Shown here in pieces: positions 26,040 to 35,712 of a stretch of DNA of 64,000 nt. The first letter of the stretch is position 1; every line of letters starts with the position of its first letter. The stretch is from Pieris napi (taxonomy: Eukaryota; Arthropoda; Insecta; Lepidoptera; Pieridae): assembly GCF_905475465.1 (NCBI RefSeq), contig NC_062243.1, positions 8,084,267-8,148,266 on the forward strand. The letters are read 5' to 3'. Below the pieces are notes generated by a model. It had not been told where the DNA came from. It did no database searches and saw only the letters and a program-made list of their open reading frames with translations. The translations under genes and the position numbers were made by a program.

Positions 26040-26555
26040 TGTGCGTGTACTAGGAGTACACACGTAAGAAGTGAAACTTCTTTATGACCTTATTTTTCGA
26101 AAAATGATCTACTATATGCAACTTAACGAAATTAGTTAAATAAAGTTTAACAAAAGGCTTTTATTATCATAGACATGAATACAAATACAATTATTTCATT
26201 TTACCTTATTACTACTAAGATTATTAGAGAATTTCATTAATTGTAATAGAATTATTACTATCATTGTTATCGTTATTATATATTTTTGTTATTAATGGCT
26301 TCGAATCTCTTCGGATCAACCGTGGTAGGGACAAGAAAAAGATGGCGCGTAACCGAAAAACGTGACGATTTGCTACAAAATTTCTCCCATACGTCGATAA
26401 AAAATTCATTCTAACGCCAATAAAGAAGTTTGACTTCAAAAAGCAACATGGCGCGTAACCGAAAAATGTGACGCGTAACGAAAAAATGTTACACTAAATT
26501 TTTTTCCAACCCCGATAAAGAAGTTTCACTTCAAAAAACACAGATTATAAAAATA
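26040..26555 (+). repeat. Interspersed repeat with palindromic ends, diverged copy
   Basis: Starts GTGCGTGTACTAGGAGTACA and has TAAGAAGTGAAACTTCTTTA, the same end layout as the copies at 10645 and 41184. Further inside are several spaced GCGTAACCGAAAAA and AAAGAAGTTT(G/C)ACTTC motifs, suggesting a longer or internally duplicated member. Confidence 0.5.
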
Positions 26556-26607
26556 GACGGTCATGGTCGTTGACCTAAGTATTAAGCAAGTGCATTAGTA
26601 TTATATA

Positions 26608-26717
26608 ACTCGTTTTTTTTATAGTACAGGGGGCAAAGGGGCAGGAGGCTCACCCGATGTTAAGTGATACTGTTACTCATGGACACTCTCAATGCCAGAG
26701 GGGTGCGTTGCCGATAC
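26608..26717 (-). mobile_element. LINE 3' end fragment
   Basis: CR1-like tail with GGCAGGAGGCTCACCCGATG next to an A-rich tail (minus sense), truncated after about 110 bp. Confidence 0.65.
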
Positions 26718-27106
26718 TCTGATGCTCCGATGGTACTGATAATTGACAGAAACCAAGTATTATACAGTCCTACGTATTCACCCAAACATACTTTAAATCG
26801 GGCATCTTCATGTATTGTATATGATATGGTTCGATAACCCATCAGCTATAGATATGTGGAAATTTATCAACGCTTTGATATTGAATAATGCAACGTGCGA
26901 CGTACTTGTTATGTTATCCTATTCATGAAAACGAAATTAGTCTACATAGCTCAACCGAAGAGCTGTTGGCGTCTTTTTTACTTACAGGGTGAAAACAGTT
27001 TATCGGAAAGAGATAGAAAACTTAGTTAAAGCGTCTTTATCAATACGTTATCGTGTTATACAAGTTGTTGTGTTTAGTATTAGCAAGAACAAGTTTTTAT
27101 ATTAAA

Positions 27107-27434
27107 CTAGCTGATCTGGCAAACATCGTTTTGCCATGTATATTTATAATAAAAAATAGAGGTTGATCGTAAAGGGGTGAAAATTAGGGGTTGTATGTAT
27201 TTTTTAATGCTGTATCATAAAAAAAATTTTTATCTTAAAATTAAAAAAAAAAATTAGGGGGATGAAAAATAGATGTCCGATTCTCAGACATACCCACTAT
27301 GCACACAAAATTTCATGAGAATCGGTCAAGCCGTTACGGAGGAGTTTAACTACAAACACCGCGACACGAGAATTTTACGTTAAGAACTTTTGTAAGGAGC
27401 CACAACGTTTGTCACGAGAATTGTATATATTAGA
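27107..27434 (-). mobile_element. Non-autonomous Helitron 1
   Basis: On the minus strand it begins TCTAATATATACAATTCTCG and ends GCCAGATCAGCTAG, with T following in the host: the 5'-TC and CTAG-3' ends of Helitrons. The internal phrase CGGCTTGACCGATTCTCATG is shared with the copies at 27838 and 31303. The CACGAGAATT motif is present twice at the 5' end, an internal duplication. Confidence 0.8.
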
Positions 27435-27837
27435 TGTTGCTAGCTTTATGTACATAAATGTAACAATAAAAACCCCATCCTCTAGGCATAGTCAAACCTA
27501 AATTGGTGCTTCGTCTATGTCTGTCATCGCGTCAAAATATTTTTTACCTGTACATTCATATATTTTGTCTGTAAAAAGAAAATAATTAAGTCCAAATAGC
27601 AAAGCGACACCGCCGTAAGATAATAAACACTTTCCTAAGCCTTATATTCGCGTCGGCAACTCTTTGAACACAAGGACAGAATGCCGACAAAAATTTCTAT
27701 AATATTTGCGTGACAAAAACATTCGGCGGATTTAAAGGACCCTCAGGGTATACCGTTAAGGGATTCTTAACAAAAAATTAGGGATTGGGCCGAAGAAAAT
27801 ATTTAGGTATAATTTTAGACTAAAACTCGCTTCTAAA

Positions 27838-28126
27838 TCTAATATATAAAATTCTCGTGTCACAGTTTTCGTTGCCATACTCCTCCGAAACGGCTTGACC
27901 GATTTTTATGAAATTTTGTGTGCATATTGGGTATGTCTGAGAATCGGACAACATCTATTTTTCATCCCCCTAAATGTTAGGGGTAGTCCTCCCCTAAATT
28001 TTTTTTTATTTTTTAAGATTTTTTTTGTTTTGATTTTTTATGATACAGCATTAAAAAATACATACAACCCCTATTTTTTATTATAAATGATATACATGGC
28101 AAAACGACGTTTGCCGGGTCAGCTAG
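27838..28126 (+). mobile_element. Non-autonomous Helitron 2
   Basis: Begins TCTAATATATAAAATTCTCG and ends GCCGGGTCAGCTAG|T. The body has CTCCGAAACGGCTTGACCGA. Same family as copy 1 but in opposite orientation 0.4 kb away. Confidence 0.85.
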
Positions 28127-28574
28127 TACACTATATTTTTTAAATGTCACATCAATAAAATATATCAGTATGAATATGTATGAAAATATATTTTCGAATA
28201 TAAACGCGGATTGCTAGTTAGGTGACTGAGGTGTAGAAAAAACCGCCAAATCTTTTTCCGCTTTACAGATAACGTTTCTATATCTAACCATAGATATTTT
28301 TAACAATTAGAAATAACTGTGCTGTCATAGCTGATTAGGATTACGGAAACTAAAACCTTTTTCTGGATTTGTCATTACCTGTTATACGCACAGACAGACA
28401 ATAGCCATTGTTAAGCTATGAAATGGTAATTTTTCAAGCGTGTAGATATTAATTTCCTGAAATTATTATTCCACATCATGGAGACAATTATCTAATTGGA
28501 GTGTAATTTGAAAATTTAGTTTTTGTTATTATTACAATAGTGTATAGTGGTTGCTATAATATTCGTTTTATTAC

Positions 28575-28857
28575 CAGTGGCGCTACAACCTTTTTAGGTC
28601 TGATCCTCAGATTTCTGCATCTGTTTGATAATCATTTGTCAATCTTATAGGCAAATAGGATCACCCTCCTGTGCCTGAGACGCGGCGTCGACTTTTTGGG
28701 TCTAAACCGGTTTCTTCACGATGTATTCATTCACCGTTCGAGCAAATTTTATATGCGCACATACACAGAAAGACCATTGGTGCACAGCCGGGGATCGAAC
28801 CTACGACCTTAGGGATGAGAGTCGCACGCTAAAGCCACTAGGCCAACACTGCTGTTC
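28575..28857 (-). mobile_element. tRNA-derived SINE, nearly full length
   Basis: On the minus strand the head reads CAGTGTTGGCCTAGTGGCTT (A box), then GGTTCGATCCCCGGCTGTGC (B box), the body with GAAACCGGTTTAGACCC, and a tail with ATCTGAGGATCAGACC. This is the best reference copy of the SINE family in the window. Confidence 0.8.
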
Positions 28858-28955
28858 GTCTTATTACTCATGTAAGTTCAAATAAGCAAACAGACTAGTG
28901 ACAAAGATCAAGAGAATCAAATTAGGGGTTTTACTAGATCCGAGTAGGTACGTTA

Positions 28956-29118
28956 TGGCCGATTTACATTATCTTAGTGTTTAGGAGAGTGCTTTAGGAT
29001 AGTACTTTAGTTGAAACATGTAAACGCTACTTGCTTTAGTAAACGCTACGCTAAAGAACTTGCCTTTCAAGTTGTACTAAAGCACTCTCCTTAACACTAA
29101 GATAATGTAAATCGGCCT
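28956..29118. mobile_element. Short MITE, 163 bp
   Basis: Inverted ends GGCCGATTTACATTATCTTA match for about 40 bases on both sides. TTA flanks both ends (28953-28955 and 29119-29121), so a Harbinger-type 3 bp duplication is likely. No coding capacity. Confidence 0.75.
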
Positions 29119-30311
29119 TTAAGGCGTCCATTGTATACAGTATGTGTAGGAGAAGATAACAGTAATAACTATGACTGGATAGTGTGACGGATCTTCTGCA
29201 CCTAGAGATAAATATAAAACAAAAAGATTTTATAACAGATTAAAAAAAAAAAAGCCGCGTAGGCATAAATAATAAATATGATTGAATAATTTAATTTTTT
29301 TAGAAGTTGCATCATACAAAAAGCACACATTTCATACTTGCGCCGTTAGTATGCGATAACCCGGAGCCCTTTTGACTGTGGGCATTACCCACCGAGAATA
29401 CCCAGTCTCTGAATAGCAGATTCTAGTGTGGGTCCAGTCCCATATGTTTGCTACTTTCGGGCTTGATGAGCAAATTTTGGTTTGGTTGTTAATTGTAGAT
29501 ATGTATATCTGAAATTAGGTGAGCCTCGCGGTTTCAGTTTTCAGCCTTCTTCAATATATATACTTCCAATACAATAATTATTCAATTCGAAATAAGCATT
29601 TGAGCTATGTTATATTGTCACTACATACTTAAAATAAGATATTTTTTTTATATATCTTCGTACTACACGGGTATATAGCACAAAAAAATCATGTATTTCC
29701 TATATAATTAGGGATATATTTAATAGCGACGCCTATTGACTGGTTTATGGCATAGAAGAACGTAAAACTTACAATACCATGGTTCATGAGACTAAAATCG
29801 CCGGTCCAAAATAAAATTTTAACAATGTAGGCAATAGCCTACACAACTGTTATAAAATCATTAACAAATTGTTTTTAAAACATTTCAAAGAATTGTTCAT
29901 TGTTTTACGATTTTGAATGAAGTTATTAAGTTGTAAAAGTGAAAACTGATTTTAAAATACATTTGTTTTTAACAAAGGAGTTTATTGTTGACAATGATTT
30001 GTAATTATAATCGTTCACTTTGAGTTGCCGACTACTTCTTGCAGGTAGACATTGCATTGAGGAAATACTGCGTTTAGGAATGTTAAAATTATTTAACTTG
30101 TGTTGAAAATGTGATATTCCGTCTTTAACGAGGAAGTCGTTAACTTATTTTAAATTAATATTTTACTAGCATTTTTTTGTTGAAACTTAGTTCGATTTGC
30201 AGCGAATAACTCAACACTTGAATCGTTGACTTGAACCATATTTTGTCAAAGCCTATACATTTTTGAAATACAAGAGACATTTAGCGCTAAGTCTCATGTC
30301 AGTAGGTATAA
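29119..30311. other. Intergenic, no gene recognised
   Basis: AT-rich spacer. A slightly GC-richer block at 29330-29500 may be a decayed repeat. No coding region is supported. Confidence 0.35.
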
Positions 30312-30573
30312 GGGAGCGTTCAAGTATTACGCAATTTTTGGAGATTATTGATCCCCCCCCATGTAACGCACCGTAACGTTTTTCTGTACCCAATACATAA
30401 TAACACTTTTAAACGTTTCGTGACCACCCAGTGACTCTTTAAATACATAAAAGTTACCATTATGTGGTGTAAAGTACTGGAAAGTCGAAAATAATATCCC
30501 CGCCCCGCATCGTAACGTTTTACAAATAGATCCCCCCCTCCCAAAATTCGTTACGTAATACTTGAATGCTCCC
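30312..30573. mobile_element. MITE with TAA duplication
   Basis: A 262 bp element with inverted ends GGGAGCGTTCAAGTATTACG, flanked by TAA at 30309-30311 and 30574-30576. Two C-runs (30353 and 30534) sit symmetrically inside the ends. No ORF of its own. Confidence 0.75.
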
Positions 30574-31302
30574 TAATAGTGGGTTGTAATTATTAACTTA
30601 TGACAAAAGTATATTACAAGTTGATTAAAAAACTTAGTTATTCAAAAAGACTCTGCTAGGCCTAAATCCCACTTAAGGGCGTTAGACTCTATAGATAAAT
30701 ATATACGCTTATACCATTGGGGGAGGACTTACACCAACTTAACACCAAAAATATAATATAGACATGTTAGTAATAACTATGTATAAATTTTCATAAAAGT
30801 AAAACAGCAATAAAAAAATGAAGGAACGTTGGAATTTCATGTCGATACGATCAGTGGTTTAGGCGTGAAGGAGCCTCAAACGAAGACAATTTTTCTTATA
30901 TATATATATATATAGATTATATAAAGAATAAAGTGTGTATGCAACTTAATTATAAATGAACCAGTAATATACAATTTTAAACAGGTAATTAAAAAATTGC
31001 AATTATATTATAGAAGTCTATAAAAATATTTAAGTTTCCGTATGCATTATGATAATTTAATTTAAGACAAGGAAATGTCACAGGAAACTTAAAATTTTGA
31101 ATAATATATGACCTAATGTAATTTTATAAATCAAGTTATATGTTGTATAGCTTATTTAAAAATAGACGTTAAAACCTCAGATACACTAACATTTCATAAC
31201 TTTATAAATGGGTTACACGCTATTACTTTTTAAAATATAAGTACTGATTTTGATTCAATCATAGATAGTTTTTTTAATAATTTTAATTGTTTAACTATAA
31301 TA
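30574..31302. other. Intergenic, simple repeat only
   Basis: AT-rich; a (TA)n microsatellite lies at about 30898-30916. Nothing else supported. Confidence 0.4.
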
Positions 31303-31586
31303 TCTAATATATAAAATTCTCGTGTCGCGGTGTTTGTAGTTAAACTCCTCCGAAACGGCTTGACCGATTCTCATGAAATTTTGTGTGCATATTGGGTATG
31401 TCTGAGAATCGGACAACATCTATTTTTCATCCCCCTAAATGTTAAGGGGATGTCCACCCCTAATATTTTTATGATACAGCTTTAAAAAATACATACAACC
31501 CCTACTTTTCACCCCTCTACGATCAACCTCTATTTTTTATTATAAATGATATACATGGCAAAACGACGTTTGCCTTGTATATCTAG
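31303..31586 (+). mobile_element. Non-autonomous Helitron 3
   Basis: Begins TCTAATATATAAAATTCTCG and ends in CTAG|T, but the 3' hairpin region reads GCCTTGTATATCTAG instead of GCCGGGTCAGCTAG, a diverged terminus. The body is nearly the same as Helitron 2. Confidence 0.8.
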
Positions 31587-33201
31587 TAAAAATATAAAAT
31601 TATTGTCGTATGCAGAATGTTACTTCAACTAGCTGATGCGACGTCGTGTGGTGAGGTATATATCTCTAATCAATCTTTATCAATGGTACCTAAGCTTGGT
31701 TTAAACGTTAACGCGAAAACCCTTACTTACAAAGAGTAAGGAACAAGAGAATTAAGTACACATACATATATTAATATTTGCGTTCTTTCTCTCTACAGTT
31801 TGTTAAATTGTCATCACATTATTTGTTAAGTATACTTAATTTGTTGGCAATTTTAGTCCTCAGTTAAGCGTAGGGTACTTAGCCTTTTATCATGATAGTT
31901 TTGCACCGATATATTCTTCTTTAGTGCTCGAACGATAAAGTAGAGAAAAAAAGTCTGAACAAAGTTATACCTACGTGACAACTTGTATCAGGCACGGCAG
32001 GCTCAAGTACCTCCTACGACTATGCCTAAACACTTTTTTATTTTGGGATTTTATGACCTGGCATTAATTATTAACAATGATCTATGAAATAGATACAGAA
32101 ATCTGAGGTCAAAACCTATGCTGTAGCGCATTGGAATTTATTTTACTTAATCAACGTAACGAGGTTTTTGAAATAATAGACATTAATTGGCAACTTAATG
32201 AAGATTTTAATTTTAATACATTTATGTTACATAGGTTTGTACAAAACAAATCAGTTAATATACAACACAGTTTAATTCGAACTTTTGCGAGAAATAACAA
32301 CTAATCTTACGTATCGTTGAGATCGTTTTTGTTCATAAAACTTAAAACTACAAAACAACTTTTATAGCAGAAACATTCTTCATAATCACTGGAAAGAGAA
32401 AATAAAAACGCGTAGGTAATTTAAATTGTTCTTTTATTTAAAAAATTCCCGGGTACATCTCTTAGTGGAAAAGAAGACTAACATTTCTATCGTAAAATGG
32501 GACGTTCATTCCTGCATCGTATTCAGACGTGATTCTCGAACACTTAAAGATTTTTAACACAAAATAAAATGTGTCATTTCGACAAACAATAAGTAAATGT
32601 AACCCTTTTCAAGTTGATCTTGCCAACACATGTAACATATTTATTATAATCGTTTTCTCCTTCATTAAAAAATAGTAAAAAATAATTATCCCTGCTTCAA
32701 TCAACATAACATAACTTGAACACAATCTTCAATCAGAACATTACAAAACTTAAACGATATTGATCCAGTTCGCAAAAATTCGAATAATAATTGAAATAAT
32801 GTCTAAAAATCTAACTAATGGAGCAATTAAATAGGTAAACTAGACCTTTTCGTAACCACAACATTAAAATTACATTATAGATACGTCATCTAAGTACGTC
32901 ATAATGATAAGAGTATACACAGATAGTAATAAAAAGGTCTAGTTTACACGGCGACTAGGTTATGGGGCGTCTTTCTTCAAACTTAACCAAACTAAACGGA
33001 GAGTAAATCACAGTTATCGTAAATAATCAGTCAACAAACTTATCATAACAATGACAAAACAAAGAAAGCTACCCCGTCTCCTAACGATAATATCTCATAA
33101 TTGGTTAATTTTATAATTATGTCCAGTACAACCTCATTCCAAAATGGCCGTCGCACTTACACACGCAAACGCGGCACAGAAATACACTAGTTTGAGTGTG
33201 G
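31587..33201. other. Downstream of FBXL14
   Basis: A SINE tail fragment lies at 32075-32145. Toward 33201 it is the likely 3' UTR of FBXL14: minus-strand AATAAA signals (TTTATT on +) occur near 32434 and 32640. No other gene. Confidence 0.4.
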
Positions 33202-34533
33202 TCACCGCACATGCCACAAACCTAAGTTGAGTACACTAAGCCGTGGTAGCTTCACGATATGGTCCAAGCCTTGTGGAGTAATGCACGTGCAACCATACAA
33301 GTCTATGGCCTTCAAATTTAATAAGCCATCGCCTAATGCGCGAAGTCCTCTGTCAGTAACACGGGTACATTGCCCTATATTTAGCGTTTCTAGCTGTGAA
33401 AGCCGCGCCACCCTCTCCAGACCTTCATCAGTAAGTCGGCAAGCGCTAAGCGACAGTGATCGAAGTCCAGACAACCCTAGAGTTGCATGAGATAATGCCT
33501 CATCTCCCACTTTATCACAAAAAGAAACATCTAAAGCCCTCAATCGGCCGCTTTCAGCTAAATGAGCTACTCCAGCGTCGGATACTCCGTCGCAAGCTCT
33601 TAAATTAACATCTTCTAATTGTGGGAGCTTTGCTAAGTGCCGTAATCCAGCATCTGTGACGGCAACACAGAATGAAAGGTTGATAGATTTAAGATTAGGA
33701 AGACCAGTGGCTGCATGCCTAAGCGCCTCATCTGTTAACCTTTGGCAATCTTGTAATCCTAAATGCTCCAACTCTGGAGTGCCCCTAGCTTCTCCTCCTC
33801 CGCATAAGTGGGCAATCCCATCGTCGTTTACATGCCAGCATGATCTTAGGTTGAGTCTACGTAGTTTCCTCAATCCCCAGGCAATTAGTAACAACCCTGT
33901 ATCTGTTACATTACAGCACCCACCAAGTTCTAGTTCTTCTAAGTTTTTCAGCGATTGCGCTATTCGGCCGAGTGATGAATCTGTTACTTGTTTGCATAAA
34001 GATAAATCTAGTCTTCTTAACGCTGGAAGTTCTGTTGCGAAAGCACTTGCAAGTGCAGCGTCAGTCACGCTATAACAACCACTAAGAGAAAGCGAATCTA
34101 AACCAGGTAAGGCGGAAACTGCATCTCTTAAACCTCGTCGCAAAGATAAAACTTGTAATTTCCGTACTCCACGTCTTGCAAGCGAGGCGAATAACACTGC
34201 AGCTGGTCTTCTTAAATGTAATGCTGCCTCAACACCTCTCCAAACAGATCTTCTGTCAGCTGCATCACGCCAAGAACGACAAACCTGTGCGGCCCGTCCT
34301 CTATCTCTAACGGGTAATCTCTCGAATATTAACGCAAGTATCTCTGGGTATAACCTCGAAATATGCGTTCCTTGGGCCTCGGGTACCGGTTCAGGCACGT
34401 GAGCGGTCGACAAATGCGGTCTGTGTAGTCTATATGGCGCGGTGCGGTTTTTTCTGCGGTTTACAGTGGGTAATTCGGTGAGACCGAGACGGTCGTCGCG
34501 CCAAGAGAGTACTTCCTCAGTCCACGCACTCAT
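33202..34533 (-). CDS. FBXL14: F-box/LRR protein FBXL14 (partner of paired)
   Basis: Substrate receptor of an SCF (Skp1-Cul1-F-box) ubiquitin ligase, orthologous to vertebrate FBXL14 and Drosophila Ppa; family targets include the Paired and Snail-type transcription factors. It is a single uninterrupted exon of 443 residues. The F-box lies at about residues 56-100 (THISRLYPEILALIF, then VCRSWRDAADRRSVWRGVEA). From about residue 125 to the end run cysteine-type leucine-rich repeats (LSLSGCYSVTDAAL, LDLSLCKQVTDSSLGRIAQ, LELGGCCNVTDTGLLLIAWG, LDVSFCDKVGDEAL, LNIGQCTRVTDRGL), closing on VLNLGLWHVR. I chose ATG 34533: the frame stays open upstream to a GTG at 34650, but no ATG lies there and the hAT element begins at 34641. 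The coding DNA is GC-richer than its surroundings. Confidence 0.93.
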   Translation of the reverse strand: MSAWTEEVLSWRDDRLGLTELPTVNRRKNRTAPYRLHRPHLSTAHVPEPVPEAQGTHISRLYPEILALIFERLPVRDRGRAAQVCRSWRDAADRRSVWRGVEAALHLRRPAAVLFASLARRGVRKLQVLSLRRGLRDAVSALPGLDSLSLSGCYSVTDAALASAFATELPALRRLDLSLCKQVTDSSLGRIAQSLKNLEELELGGCCNVTDTGLLLIAWGLRKLRRLNLRSCWHVNDDGIAHLCGGGEARGTPELEHLGLQDCQRLTDEALRHAATGLPNLKSINLSFCVAVTDAGLRHLAKLPQLEDVNLRACDGVSDAGVAHLAESGRLRALDVSFCDKVGDEALSHATLGLSGLRSLSLSACRLTDEGLERVARLSQLETLNIGQCTRVTDRGLRALGDGLLNLKAIDLYGCTCITPQGLDHIVKLPRLSVLNLGLWHVR

Positions 34534-34640
34534 CACTGCACTGATAACATAACACGGGCGAACATCGGCACGACTCGAAAGCGAATGCCGGAGAGACGTG
34601 CATTCAACGTGAAGTATGGTCGCGTACTGGCGGTCGAGGG

Positions 34641-35542
34641 CAGGGTTCACAACCTGAAGCCAGGCAGTTATCGTACCAGGGCCCTAAAATTATCGTATAT
34701 GTGATCATTATACGATAAATTATCGTACAGTCAGGAAAATGGCTAAAAAATACTTTAAAAAATCATATGAAACGTGAAAATAAAATGTTGCAAACGATTT
34801 ATAGTTTAAATCTTGTAAACTTGTGTTTTTCAAATTGAAAAAAAATATAATAATTCAATTTAAATGTTCGACGTATGGCACAGACCCAAGCTGGGCCCTC
34901 ATCCACTTCGAGTGTGATTAACGCGCCAACATTTCAAATTTATAAATAACAAAATAATGTTAAAGGATAGACCACATGAAAACAAGCATATTTTCAAAAG
35001 TTTAACTAAATATATTTGCGAGAACAGAATACGCAAATATTAATGAAACTTAACGTTTTATATACAACTTTTAATCTTTTCCGTCAAAGAGGAACAAAAC
35101 TACCCAATAATTTATCTTTGAACGATATGGTGTTCGCTCTAAGTGATATACCTATTGTCCGTAAACATCGCATATTATTTTTATCACTTAAAATTTGTTA
35201 GGTATTAAAATGCTATCGAAGACTTCCGAATCTGCGTCACCATACAGCTTAAAAAAGCTGTGCATTCTGATGCATTTTTTGTGTTTCTACATTAACGCTT
35301 TGTTCATCCGCTGTAGTCGCCTTGTGACAGCATATTTTCCGAATAGCTAATATATAGCCAATTGATGGCACTGACACTAAAAACTGTAATTGTTATTGGG
35401 CTATCTGTGTTATCATCAAATTTTTTATCAGAATGGAAATTATCGTACAATCTGCGTACGATAGTCATGTACCATCGTACATCGTACGTTGTTATGAAAT
35501 TATCGCATTTGTACGATAATTATCGTACGGTTGTGAACCCTG
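34641..35542. mobile_element. Non-autonomous hAT element, 902 bp
   Basis: Terminal inverted repeats CAGGGTTCACAACC / GGTTGTGAACCCTG, flanked by a perfect 8 bp target duplication GTCGAGGG (34633-34640 and 35543-35550): the hAT signature. Both subterminal regions are rich in ATTATCGTA/TACGATAAT motifs, probable transposase-binding repeats. No transposase ORF; the short frames inside are incidental. It lies 108 bp upstream of the FBXL14 ATG. Confidence 0.92.
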
Positions 35543-35712
35543 GTCGAGGGGGAAGCTCCCGCCCCGCGCCCGCCGCTGGGCGCACGGCGATTGGTCGCGC
35601 TCGGCGGCACGTGACGCGCGTCGTATCGATTCGGAGGCTCTGCGGCGGCATTTTTAAGTTGGCGGCCGGAGTGCCCGCCTTCGCCCCGCACGGCTCGCGA
35701 CGCCCGCTTCAT
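35543..35712 (-). promoter_or_regulatory. CpG-rich probable FBXL14 promoter region
   Basis: A 170 bp GC- and CpG-rich island in AT-rich DNA. It was contiguous with the FBXL14 5' region before the hAT insertion, as shown by the target duplication. On the minus strand it contains a CCAAT box (GACCAATCG), an E-box (GTCACGTGCC) and several GCG-rich runs, but no TATA box. The promoter role is inferred from composition and position. Confidence 0.6.

Larger units (their letters stand above)
25400..27106. other. Upstream of OR C, repeats only
   Basis: Holds the presumed OR C promoter (no recognisable element), a diverged copy of the palindromic-end repeat at about 26040-26550 and a LINE tail at 26608. 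No coding region is supported. Confidence 0.4.

Noticed and set aside
28780..28857. tRNA gene on the minus strand
   Set aside because: A and B boxes are present, but the sequence is the head of a SINE that continues into the SINE body; no full cloverleaf acceptor stem.
33227..34075. Open frames on + at the FBXL14 locus
   Set aside because: Antisense shadows of the GC-rich FBXL14 coding exon, without domains.
34534..34650. Longer FBXL14 product starting at 34650
   Set aside because: The codon there is GTG and lies within the hAT insertion boundary; the first ATG is at 34533, followed by a normal N-terminus.
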